A DNA stretch of 64,000 nt from JAWXBK01 sp034439975 (GTDB lineage Bacteria; Pseudomonadota; Alphaproteobacteria; Dongiales; Dongiaceae), in assembly GCA_034439975.1 (NCBI GenBank), contig JAWXBK010000041.1, forward strand, positions 1 to 64,000. The letters run 5' to 3'. The position numbers and the translations under genes were made by a program. The notes beneath the pieces were generated by a model. It searched no databases. It was given only the letters and a program-made list of their open reading frames with translations, and was not told the DNA's origin. Shown in pieces: positions 41,876-49,892 of this stretch. The stretch's first letter is position 1; the number at the start of each line of letters is the position of its first letter.

Positions 41876-43279
41876 TCACACCCAGGGCGAGTGGCTGTTC
41901 GACTTGCCGAACGTCCGGCCTTCCGCGTAGCGCGAGAAACGGAACGGCTCCAGCTCGGCAACCTTCTGCCCGCTCGCGATATGTTTTGCGACCAGTTTGC
42001 CGACGCCGGTGAATTTATAGCCGTGGTTCGAATCCGCGATCATCATCACGTTATCGCGCACCCAGTCGATCACCGGCAGATTGTCCGGTGTGAACGCACC
42101 GATGCCGCCGGACGGCCGCTCGATATAATTCGCGCGGATGTTGCGGAAGCGGCCGACGCGGCTCGCCGCACAGGCGCAGAAGTAATCGCGGAAATCGTCG
42201 CCCGACTGATAAAGCGGGTTCGCGGTACCGTACGGTTCGAGCTGCGCCTTCGGGCCGATCCGGACCGGCACGCTGCCGCCCTGGATTCCGGGCTTGCGCG
42301 TGCGCTCGGCCGCATATTTCAGATAGAAATACGTGTAGTCGCCCATCTGCTTTTTTGTGATCGGATCGATGACGGGCGTGTTCATCAGTTCCATCTTGAG
42401 GATCGGCGGATCGCGCCGGTCGGCCGTCAGATAGGGCTCGTCGACATAGGCTTCGCCTTCGACCAGCCGCCAGTAGATCCACATGTCGGCCGATTGGCGC
42501 GTCGAGCCGTCGGGATATGTGAGATCGAGTTTTTCCGGGAGGCCCAGCATCTCCCAGTGCTGCGCCGCCCACGGGCCGACGCCGAGCACGATGCAATCGG
42601 CTTCGACATCGCCCTTGTTGGTGCGCACCTTGGTAACGCGGCCGTTGGTGGTCTCATAACCCAGCACTTCGACGCCGCCACGGATATCGACACCCCATTC
42701 GGTGCATTTTTCGGCGAAGCCGCGCATCGCCTGCTTGGTGCCGGAATAGCCGGAGAGCTTTTCATTCAGCACGACGTCGATGCCGGTCGTGTCGACATCC
42801 GGCCAGATCGACTTCAGGAATTTATGCGCGTCCTTGCCGGTGTAGAGATCGGAGAGATAGCCGACCTCGTTCTGGCTCTTGTGGATGCGCTCATAGTCGG
42901 GAAGCTGGTTCGCCTCGCCGCAGGAGACATAGCCGACCTGCTGGAAGCCGAACGTGACGCGGTCGTAAGTCCACACGTCGAGCGAATGCTTGATCAGCGG
43001 GTGCATCGCCGGGTTCATGTAAAAGCCGCGCAGCAGGCCGCAGGCGATGCCCGATGCGCCCGCGCCGACACCGCCTTTGTCGATCAGCAGGATGTCGCTG
43101 CCTTTGCCCGTGCCGCGCGCCTCGAGCTCCATCGCGAGATGCCAGGCCGTCGAGAGCCCGTTCACCCCGGCGCCGATCACCAGATAGGGCACCTTCGCCG
43201 GCAGCTTGCCGCCACCGATCGTGCCAGCGCCATTCATGCCGTTACCGCCGCCGTTACTGCCGCCATTCTTCCCGGCCAT
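41876..43279 (-). CDS. DAO-family FAD-dependent oxidoreductase (sarcosine oxidase-like)
   Basis: This 467-residue flavoprotein of the D-amino acid oxidase superfamily has the FAD motif VIGAGVNGLSTAWHL near residue 35 and the late NHGYKFTGVGKLVA that binds the flavin. Sarcosine, dimethylglycine and related N-methyl amino acid oxidases share this fold. That would suit the surrounding demethylation genes, but the specificity is not visible. The first 25 residues are an unusual Gly/Asn-rich stretch (GGSNGGGNG), probably disordered. The gene is monocistronic. Confidence 0.85.
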   Translation of the reverse strand: MAGKNGGSNGGGNGMNGAGTIGGGKLPAKVPYLVIGAGVNGLSTAWHLAMELEARGTGKGSDILLIDKGGVGAGASGIACGLLRGFYMNPAMHPLIKHSLDVWTYDRVTFGFQQVGYVSCGEANQLPDYERIHKSQNEVGYLSDLYTGKDAHKFLKSIWPDVDTTGIDVVLNEKLSGYSGTKQAMRGFAEKCTEWGVDIRGGVEVLGYETTNGRVTKVRTNKGDVEADCIVLGVGPWAAQHWEMLGLPEKLDLTYPDGSTRQSADMWIYWRLVEGEAYVDEPYLTADRRDPPILKMELMNTPVIDPITKKQMGDYTYFYLKYAAERTRKPGIQGGSVPVRIGPKAQLEPYGTANPLYQSGDDFRDYFCACAASRVGRFRNIRANYIERPSGGIGAFTPDNLPVIDWVRDNVMMIADSNHGYKFTGVGKLVAKHIASGQKVAELEPFRFSRYAEGRTFGKSNSHSPWV

Positions 43280-43474
43280 GGGATTGTCCTCTCCGCTTCA
43301 ATATCGGATCCGAACCGTTGCGCCAGTTCGATCCGCCGCGCGTTTGCGCGAATTCGGTGAGAGGATTGAAGGCCGGCGGGACCTGCGCCAGCGCACGGCC
43401 ATTCGACCTCGGTTGTCGCGGGTGCGACGCGGCGCGACAGCGAATACCGCGCGGTGCCCCATAGTATCTCTTGT

Positions 43475-43502
43475 CGTTAGTATTGATATCCGTTAGTATT
43501 GA
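43475..43502 (+). promoter_or_regulatory. Direct-repeat operator of higBA
   Basis: CGTTAGTATTGA occurs exactly twice (43475-43486 and 43491-43502) with a 16-base period, 28 bases before the higB start. This is a likely binding site for the HigA antitoxin or HigBA complex. Confidence 0.65.
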
Positions 43503-43529
43503 GAGTTGGGTCGTCGTGGGAGTGCCGGC

Positions 43530-43814
43530 GTGATCCGGAGCTTTGCGAACAAGGAAACGGCGGCGATTTTCCGGCGCGAACGGGCCCGAGCCTTGCCGGC
43601 CAGTCTGCAACGGGCGGCCTTGCGAAAGCTGCTCATTCTGGATGCGGCGGTGTCGCTCGACGATCTGCGTGTTCCGCCCGGCAACCGCCTGGAGGTGATG
43701 CATGGCGATCGGGCCGGTCAGCACAGCATCCGCATCAACGATCAGTGGCGGATCTGCTTTCGATGGCGCGGCGGCGATGTCGAGGATGTGGAAATTGTGG
43801 ATTACCACCGCTAG
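43530..43814 (+). CDS. higB: HigB-type toxin (RelE superfamily)
   Basis: The 94-residue toxin is a ribosome-dependent mRNA interferase of the HigB/RelE fold. Family marks are the N-terminal IRSFANKETAAIF, the central LRVPPGNRLEVM and the end stretch SIRINDQWRICFRW plus VEIVDYH. The GTG at 43530 has GGGAG upstream and gives the normal N-terminus. The toxin gene precedes the antitoxin gene, as in other higBA operons. Confidence 0.93.
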   Translation: MIRSFANKETAAIFRRERARALPASLQRAALRKLLILDAAVSLDDLRVPPGNRLEVMHGDRAGQHSIRINDQWRICFRWRGGDVEDVEIVDYHR

Positions 43815-43823
43815 GAGAGAGTC

Positions 43824-44129
43824 ATGGCTTCGAGCAAGAAAACGATGGCCCCGGTTCACCCCGGCGAGATTCTGATCGAGGAATTCCTGAAGCCGCTCGG
43901 CATCACGCAATACCGTCTGGCCAAGACGATCGGCGTGCCGCAGCGCCGCATCGGCGAAATCGTGCAGGGCAATCGCGGCATCACGGCGGATACCGCACTC
44001 CGGCTCGGCCGCGCGCTGCGCACGTCGCCGCAGTTCTGGATGAACCTGCAGAGCCGTTACGATCTCGAATGTCTCGGCGAGGCCCTCAACGACGATCTCG
44101 ACAAATCGATCAAGCCGTTGGTGGCGTAA
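43824..44129 (+). CDS. higA: HigA-type antitoxin (XRE family)
   Basis: This 101-residue helix-turn-helix antitoxin carries PVHPGEILIEEFLKPLGIT at about residues 11-29 and a DNA-binding HTH (YRLAKTIGVPQRRIGEIV). It starts ten bases after higB. It should neutralise HigB and repress the operon at the direct repeats upstream. It ends ten bases before the convergent end of the ammonia-lyase gene. Confidence 0.95.
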   Translation: MASSKKTMAPVHPGEILIEEFLKPLGITQYRLAKTIGVPQRRIGEIVQGNRGITADTALRLGRALRTSPQFWMNLQSRYDLECLGEALNDDLDKSIKPLVA

Positions 44130-44138
44130 TCGCGGGGA

Positions 44139-45656
44139 TCAGCCCTGCGCCACCACTGCCAGCGTGCCCGCCTCGACGATCGCGCGGGCGGCTTCGATAT
44201 CGACCGCCATCTCGCGATCCTTGCGCCACATTTTGACTTTGGCCCGCAGCGCCTTCATCGCCTTCGCAAGCGCCGGGCTGGTCTTCAAGGGTGCTCTCAG
44301 GTCGATGCCCTGCGCTGCCGCCAGATATTCGATCGCGACGATGCCGGCGAGGTTCGTATTCATCTCGTGCAGCCGTCGCGCCGCATGCGTCGCCATCGAG
44401 ACATGGTCTTCCTGATTGGCCGATGTCGGCAGGCTGTCGATCGATGCCGGTGCGGCGCGCTGCTTGTTTTCCGACGCGAGTGCGGCCGCCGTCACCTGCG
44501 CGATCATGAAACCGGAATTGAGCCCGGGCTCGGGCACCAGGAACGCCGGCAGCTCGCTCATCCGCGAATCGGTCAGCAGCGCGATGCGCCGTTCCGCGAG
44601 CGAACCGATCTCGGCGATCGCCAGTGCGATCGTGTCGGCCGCGAGCGCTACCGGTTCGGCATGGAAGTTGCCGCCCGAGAGAATCTGGCCTTCTTTGGTG
44701 AAGACCAGCGGATTGTCGGAAACGCCGTTCGCTTCGGCGATCAGCACGGATGCCGCCTGTTGGAGCAGCGTATGGCACGCACCCATCACCTGCGGCTGGC
44801 AGCGCAGCGAATAGGGATCCTGCACCCGGTCGCAATCGAGATGGCTGTCGCGGATCTGGCTGCCCTTCAGCAGGCGCCGATAGATTGTCGCAACCGCAAC
44901 CTGCCCCGCTTGCCCGCGCACCGCATGAATGCGCGGATCGAACGGCACGTCGGATCCGGCGGCCGCATCGACACTCATCGTGCCGGTGACGATCGCGCTG
45001 GCGAGCAGCATTTGCGCATCGATCAGGGCGGTGAGTGCGAGCGCGGTCGACACTTGCGTGCCGTTAAGCAGCGCCAGCCCTTCCTTCGCGCCGAGCACAA
45101 TCGGCTCGAGGCCCGCAGCGGCGAGCGCTTTCTTCGCTGCCACGATCCTGCCGCCGAGCTTCGCCTTGCCGTGCCCGATCAGCAGCGCCGACATATGTGC
45201 GAGCGGTGCCAGATCGCCCGAGGCGCCGACGGAGCCCTGTGCCGGAACGATCGGCAGCACGTTTTTGTTATGGAGCGCGATCAGCATCTCGACGATCTGC
45301 CGCCGCACGCCGGAGAAGCCCTGCGCAAGCGACGCCGCCTTGAGCGCGAGTACGAGCCGCACCACGCGATCGTTTAGTGCCGCGCCTGTGCCCGCCATGT
45401 GCGAGAGCACGAGGCGGCGCTGCAGTTCGGCAAGATCGCTGTCGGCGATACGCGCGCGGGCGAGCGAGCCGAAGCCGGTATTGATGCCGTAGACCGGCTT
45501 CCCCGCCTTAACCAGTTTCGCGACGGTCGCGGCGGAGGCTTCGACCGCCGGCCAGGCTTTCGGATCGAGGCGAAGGGTAAAACCGCCGGCGGCAAGCGCC
45601 GCGCAATCGGCGAGCGTCAGATGGCCCGGACGAATCGTCATCCTCGCCGCAGCCAT
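44139..45656 (-). CDS. Histidine/aromatic amino acid ammonia-lyase (HutH-like)
   Basis: This 505-residue MIO-dependent lyase carries the self-cyclising triad A145-S146-G147 in GSVGASGDLAPLAHM and the substrate-binding YGINTGFG at 56-63. Histidine ammonia-lyase (urocanate formation) is the most likely activity, but no hutU, hutI or hutG lies nearby, so another amino acid or a methylated histidine is possible. The start at 45656 follows a strong GGGAGGT site. It lies 16 bases downstream of the 2-oxoglutarate oxygenase gene, forming a two-gene operon. Confidence 0.88.
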   Translation of the reverse strand: MAAARMTIRPGHLTLADCAALAAGGFTLRLDPKAWPAVEASAATVAKLVKAGKPVYGINTGFGSLARARIADSDLAELQRRLVLSHMAGTGAALNDRVVRLVLALKAASLAQGFSGVRRQIVEMLIALHNKNVLPIVPAQGSVGASGDLAPLAHMSALLIGHGKAKLGGRIVAAKKALAAAGLEPIVLGAKEGLALLNGTQVSTALALTALIDAQMLLASAIVTGTMSVDAAAGSDVPFDPRIHAVRGQAGQVAVATIYRRLLKGSQIRDSHLDCDRVQDPYSLRCQPQVMGACHTLLQQAASVLIAEANGVSDNPLVFTKEGQILSGGNFHAEPVALAADTIALAIAEIGSLAERRIALLTDSRMSELPAFLVPEPGLNSGFMIAQVTAAALASENKQRAAPASIDSLPTSANQEDHVSMATHAARRLHEMNTNLAGIVAIEYLAAAQGIDLRAPLKTSPALAKAMKALRAKVKMWRKDREMAVDIEAARAIVEAGTLAVVAQG

Positions 45657-45672
45657 ACGACCTCCCGCTTTT

Positions 45673-46503
45673 TCAGCGTGTCCGGCCCCAGAACAGTTTG
45701 CGCACGGCTTCGGAATTGACCGCACCGGCTTCGCTCGCGAAGCAGAGCACGGCGACCAGCCGGTCGCGCTTGCCGCCGCAGCGCGTCACCCGATGCAGCG
45801 AACGCGAGCCGTGAAAGATCGAGAGCGTGCCCGGTTCGAACGGCAGGCGCACGACATCGGTCTCGTCGCCGTCGAGAATACGCCCGACCGCTTCGAAATC
45901 CTCGCCGCGCTCGGGCCTGAGGAACGGCACATATTCGAAATCGCCGCCCTTCTCCGCTTTCTGCAGCATCAGGGTCGTTGAAATTTTTGCCTCATCGAAA
46001 TGCCAGTTGTGACCCATGCCCGGTCGGAACACGTTGACCGAACAGGCGCCGAGCGGATCGGCGAAACGAAAGAACGGGCTGCGGTCGAGCACCGCGCCGA
46101 CGAACGCGACCAGCGGATCCCAGAGATAGAGCCGGCGCAAGGTCGCCTGCGGGTCGATCAGATCCCACGCGACCGATCCGACCTGCGTCGCGAGATCGCG
46201 ATTGCGCGGATGGGTCCGCGGCAGATCGAGATCGGGCGCCTTCAGGTAAGCGTTGTGCTGGCTGTCGCAGAAATAGGTGCGATCGATGACCGCTTCGGTC
46301 TCGGCCGCCATGCGCCGCACCGCATCGGGCTGCACCAGCCCCGGCAATGTGGCGACGCCGCGCGTTGCCAGTTGCGCGCGACAATCCTCGACAAGTTCCT
46401 GCAAACGCGCGCCGCCGCTTTCATGGAGCGGATACCGATCCAGATCGACCAGGTCGCTCAAATCGTTCAAGCCGGCATCGTTGGGCGCCAGGGCCAGGGC
46501 CAT
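45673..46503 (-). CDS. Fe(II)/2-oxoglutarate-dependent oxygenase (PhyH-like)
   Basis: This 276-residue protein has a facial triad pattern H168-x-D170 (GHNWHFDEAKI) and a distal His237 (SLHRVT) followed by Arg, as in iron/2-oxoglutarate hydroxylases related to phytanoyl-CoA dioxygenase. The start at 46503 has GGAGGAAA upstream. It is cotranscribed with the ammonia-lyase and divergent from the amino acid importer genes, so it may hydroxylate an amino acid derivative. The substrate is unknown. Confidence 0.83.
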   Translation of the reverse strand: MALALAPNDAGLNDLSDLVDLDRYPLHESGGARLQELVEDCRAQLATRGVATLPGLVQPDAVRRMAAETEAVIDRTYFCDSQHNAYLKAPDLDLPRTHPRNRDLATQVGSVAWDLIDPQATLRRLYLWDPLVAFVGAVLDRSPFFRFADPLGACSVNVFRPGMGHNWHFDEAKISTTLMLQKAEKGGDFEYVPFLRPERGEDFEAVGRILDGDETDVVRLPFEPGTLSIFHGSRSLHRVTRCGGKRDRLVAVLCFASEAGAVNSEAVRKLFWGRTR

Positions 46504-46681
46504 CGATGTTTCCTCCGCAGACCGCGTGGACGACTGTAAGGCTGGCTTCCCGCGGCGGTCAAACGGCGCGCCATCGACGCGATTGACGGGCAGAGCCGCC
46601 CCGTCTTTGATGGCAGAGCCGGCCGGCGACAGAGGCAATCGGTCGCCCGGGGCCGGCGCTCAGACAGGGGGGACAAGGAAC

Positions 46682-47533
46682 ATGATAATCAAGAGCTGGA
46701 TTCGTAGCGGGCTGGCGACGATGGCCGCCGTCCTGCTGGCTTCCGCCGGCAGCGGCGCGATGGCCGGCGAGACGCTCGACCGCGTCATGGCGAACGGCAA
46801 GCTGGTGCTCGCGGTCGATGCCGAGTACCCGCCCTTCTCCTATCTCGACGAGAACAACGAGATGGCCGGCTTCGACGTCGATGTGGCCAAGGAGTTCGCA
46901 AGCCGTCTCGGCGTCGAGCTCGAAGTGGTGACGCCGGGCTGGGACGTGATCACCGCCGGCAAGTGGGCCGGTCGCTGGGACATCTGCATCGGCTCGATGA
47001 CGCCGACCGCGGCGCGTGCCGAGGTCGTCGATTTCCCGACGGTCTACTACTACACGCCGGCGTCCGTGATCGTGCACCAGGACAACACGTCGATCACCAG
47101 CGCCGAAGATCTGAACGGCAAGCGGGTCGGCGCCCAGGCCGCGACGACATACGAAAACTATCTGCGCGGCGATCTGGTGATCGATGCGATCGACGCGCCG
47201 CCGGTCGACTTCAAGGTGACCGAGGCCGAAATCATCGCCTATGAGAGCGAACCGCTGGCGCTGGAAGATCTGTCGCTGGGCGATGGGGTGCGTCTCGATG
47301 CGATGGTGACCGGCATGCTCACGACGGTCGAGGCGATCAAGGCCGGCAAGCCACTCAAGATCGTCGGCGATCCGGTCTTCATGGAACCGATCGCGGTCGC
47401 GATCGACAAGGGCGATCCCGAGTTCGCGGCGAAGATCGTCGAGATCTTCGATGCGATGCGCGCCGACGGCACGCTGGCACGGCTTTCCGAAGAGCGGCTC
47501 GGCGCCGACATCACCCAGCCGCCCGGCAGCTAA
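46682..47533 (+). CDS. Amino acid ABC transporter substrate-binding protein
   Basis: This 283-residue periplasmic family-3 binding protein has a clear signal peptide (MIIKSWIRSGLATMAAVLLAS, cleavage near AMA-GE). The SBP signature GKLVLAVDAEYPPFSYLDENN follows. The start at 46682 has AAGGA upstream. It is divergent from the oxygenase and lyase operon, so the two units may share control and substrate. The permease gene follows after 27 bases; no ATPase gene is present nearby. Confidence 0.92.
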   Translation: MIIKSWIRSGLATMAAVLLASAGSGAMAGETLDRVMANGKLVLAVDAEYPPFSYLDENNEMAGFDVDVAKEFASRLGVELEVVTPGWDVITAGKWAGRWDICIGSMTPTAARAEVVDFPTVYYYTPASVIVHQDNTSITSAEDLNGKRVGAQAATTYENYLRGDLVIDAIDAPPVDFKVTEAEIIAYESEPLALEDLSLGDGVRLDAMVTGMLTTVEAIKAGKPLKIVGDPVFMEPIAVAIDKGDPEFAAKIVEIFDAMRADGTLARLSEERLGADITQPPGS

Positions 47534-47560
47534 TCGGCCCGGCGCGATCCGGGGGCATCG

Positions 47561-48604
47561 ATGTTACCTGACGCCGGCGGCGGCCGGCGGCAACCCGTCA
47601 ACTGGCTCCGCTGGGCCGGCGGGTTTGCCGCAGTCGCCGCGATTGCCTGTGTCGCGGGGCTCGGCGGCACGTCAATCGGCCGTCTGGTCGCACCGATCGT
47701 CGGGCTCGATGCCGCGGCGCCCGGATGGGCGCTCCATATCGCAACCGGTCTGGTAATCGCCCTCGCGGCGACCGGCTTTGCGTTGGCGTTGCGGCCGCTG
47801 CCCGTGCGGATCCAGACGGTCGGCATGTGGGTTGCGTTGCTCGGCCTCTTCCTCTGGTTCGGCTGGTCGTTCGATCTGAAACTCTCGGTCATCGGCGAGA
47901 AGCTGCCGTTCCTCCTCGGCATCCGATTGACGCCCTCGGGCTTCCTGCAGGGCGCGGCGATGACGCTGTTCCTGTGCTTAATCTCGATCGTCTGTTCGAC
48001 CGCACTCGGTCTGATCGCGGCGCTCGGCCGGCTCTCGAGCAACGGCGTGCTGTTCGGCGCCGCGACATTCTACATCTCGTTCTTTCGGGGCACGCCGCTG
48101 CTGGTCCAGGTATTCCTCATCTATCTCGGCCTGCCGCAGATCGGCATCGTCATCGACGCGGTGCCGGCCGGCATCATCGCGCTGTCGCTCTGCTACGGCG
48201 CCTATCTCGCGGAGATCGTCCGGGGCGGCATCCAGTCGATCGCGCGCGGACAGTGGGAGGCGGCAACCGCGCTCGGCCTCAGGCCCGGCCTCGTGATGCG
48301 CAAGGTGATCCTGCCGCAGGCGATGCGCGTCATCGTGCCGCCGACCGGCAGCCAGTTCATCTCCATGCTTAAGGATTCATCTTTGGTCTCGATGATGGGA
48401 ATCTGGGAGGTCATGTATCTCGCCCGCTCCTATGGGCGCGCTGAGTATCGCTATATCGAAATGCTGCTGACGGCGGCCGTCATCTACTGGGTCATGTCGA
48501 TCGCCTTCGAACTCATCCAGGCCCGGATCGAACGCCATTACGGGCGCGGCTTCCGGGTCGACCGGGCCAATAACCGGGCCTTGCCGGCCGGCCCGCACGG
48601 CTGA
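47561..48604 (+). CDS. Amino acid ABC transporter permease
   Basis: This 347-residue inner-membrane protein is longer than the usual 220-250 residues. About 115 N-terminal residues add at least two hydrophobic segments before the HisM-type core. The core carries the EAA-type loop (QWEAATALGLRPGLV...LPQAMR) near residue 250. The N-terminal extension resembles that of YhdX/YhdY-type permeases. It has no ATPase gene beside it; the ATPase at 12618 or one elsewhere would be needed. Confidence 0.9.
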   Translation: MLPDAGGGRRQPVNWLRWAGGFAAVAAIACVAGLGGTSIGRLVAPIVGLDAAAPGWALHIATGLVIALAATGFALALRPLPVRIQTVGMWVALLGLFLWFGWSFDLKLSVIGEKLPFLLGIRLTPSGFLQGAAMTLFLCLISIVCSTALGLIAALGRLSSNGVLFGAATFYISFFRGTPLLVQVFLIYLGLPQIGIVIDAVPAGIIALSLCYGAYLAEIVRGGIQSIARGQWEAATALGLRPGLVMRKVILPQAMRVIVPPTGSQFISMLKDSSLVSMMGIWEVMYLARSYGRAEYRYIEMLLTAAVIYWVMSIAFELIQARIERHYGRGFRVDRANNRALPAGPHG

Positions 48605-48808
48605 ACGCCCCTGCATCGGGGGCGCGGCATCGCGCCACACGGTATGCGGGCGATTTCCCCGTAGAACCGGGCGCGCTCATGTCGCCGCCGTATCAATTCC
48701 TGTCGCACGCGCGCGCGTTTCGTGGCACAAAGAGGCGCCTATCCTGCCGGTCCGCGTTTCCGGTCAAGACCCGGTTTCGCAACGGCTTTTTCCCGCGGGA
48801 GGTTACCG

Positions 48809-49522
48809 ATGGCCGACGAGGGCGAACTCGATCTCCGAAGCCTGAACGACGAAGACCTTGTTCAGCAGATGCAGGACGATCTCTATGACGGCCTCAAGGA
48901 AGAGGTCGACCAGGGCGTCAACATCCTGCTCGAGCGCGGCTGGACTCCCTATCGGGTTCTGACCGAGGCACTCGTCGCCGGCATGAAGATCGTCGGCATC
49001 GATTTCCGCGACGGCATCCTGTTCGTGCCGGAAGTGCTGCTCGCCGCCAACGCGATGAAGGCGGGCATGTTCATCCTGCGGCCGCTGCTCGCGGAAACCG
49101 GCGCACCGAAGATCGGCAAGATGGTGATCGGCACCGTCAAGGGCGACATCCACGACATCGGCAAGAATCTCGTTGCGATGATGATGGAAGGCGCCGGCTT
49201 CGAGGTGATCAATATCGGCATCAACAATCCGGTCGAGAACTACCTGAAGGCGATCGAGGAACATCAGCCCGACATCATCGGCATGTCGGCGCTGCTGACG
49301 ACGACCATGCCCTACATGAAGGTCGTGATCGATGCGATGATCGAAAAAGGCATCCGCAACGACTATGTCGTGCTGGTCGGCGGCGCACCGCTGAACGAAC
49401 AGTTCGCCGAATCGATCGGTGCCGACGCCTATTGCCGCGATGCGGCCGTTGCGGTCGAAACCGCAAAGCAGTTCATGGCCAAGCGCCAGGGTTCGGCGGC
49501 CGCAGAGCAGGCCGCGCGCTGA
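48809..49522 (+). CDS. Corrinoid (B12-binding) methyl-carrier protein
   Basis: The 237-residue protein has the MtmC/MttC-like architecture: a helical cap (about residues 15-90) followed by a cobalamin-binding Rossmann domain with DIHDIG, in which His115 should be the lower cobalt ligand, then the GINNPVENYL and LLTTTMPYM stretches. It carries a methyl group between a substrate-specific methyltransferase and the pterin methyltransferase at 31609. The start at 48809 has GGGAGG upstream. It is separated from the other C1 genes by about 12 kb and no substrate methyltransferase (MttB/MtgB type) is beside it. Confidence 0.93.
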   Translation: MADEGELDLRSLNDEDLVQQMQDDLYDGLKEEVDQGVNILLERGWTPYRVLTEALVAGMKIVGIDFRDGILFVPEVLLAANAMKAGMFILRPLLAETGAPKIGKMVIGTVKGDIHDIGKNLVAMMMEGAGFEVINIGINNPVENYLKAIEEHQPDIIGMSALLTTTMPYMKVVIDAMIEKGIRNDYVVLVGGAPLNEQFAESIGADAYCRDAAVAVETAKQFMAKRQGSAAAEQAAR

Positions 49523-49550
49523 CGATCTGACGGTCGATCCGTAAGTCAAT

Positions 49551-49579
49551 AAAAGGGCGGCCTGCGGGCCGCCCTTTTT
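49551..49579 (+). terminator. Strong intrinsic terminator after the corrinoid protein gene
   Basis: AAAAGGGCGGCC, a TGCG loop and GGCCGCCCTTTTT form a perfect 12-base stem with T-run. It ends the corrinoid-protein transcript 29 bases past the stop codon. Confidence 0.88.
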
Positions 49580-49713
49580 CATGGGGGATCGACGCATGAG
49601 CCGCCAATGTTTGCCGCAGGGCGGCGACAATGTCGCGCGAATACCCCGTCATCGCCTAATTTCCGTCACCTGCATCGCGTCTACTGACTTCGTCAATTCG
49701 GAGGGGCGAATCA

Positions 49714-49866
49714 GTGCGACAGCGACCATTACGACTTACGACCTGCCTGATAGGGGCGATCGCCACGATTGCGATCGTCGCCCTGCTCATGACCGGCAGG
49801 CTCGACGCGACGCCGGACGAGGGCGGACCCCATCGCGACCGCACAGTGACTGCGGCAGCACGATAG
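49714..49866 (+). CDS. Small single-span membrane protein (candidate)
   Basis: This 50-codon frame starts with GTG, with GGAGGGG seven bases upstream. It encodes a basic N-terminus (VRQRPLRL), one hydrophobic helix (CLIGAIATIAIVALLM) and a charged tail. Such a layout is typical of small inner-membrane proteins. No family is recognised and no promoter is evident. It occupies most of the 370-base gap between the corrinoid-protein terminator and the GlxA-type regulator; nothing else is seen there. Confidence 0.45.
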   Translation: MRQRPLRLTTCLIGAIATIAIVALLMTGRLDATPDEGGPHRDRTVTAAAR

Positions 49867-49892
49867 CGCGCCCCCATCGGCGCGTGCCGGCC

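Noticed and set aside
44367..45377. A 336-codon open frame on the plus strand
   Set aside because: It is a shadow of the ammonia-lyase gene, which carries the MIO triad and matches its family along the full length.
48605..48808. A cobalamin riboswitch before the corrinoid protein gene
   Set aside because: The 204-base leader lacks the B12-box pattern and the GCCACTG core. It holds only a short GC hairpin (CGCCCC/GGGGCG) without a T-run.
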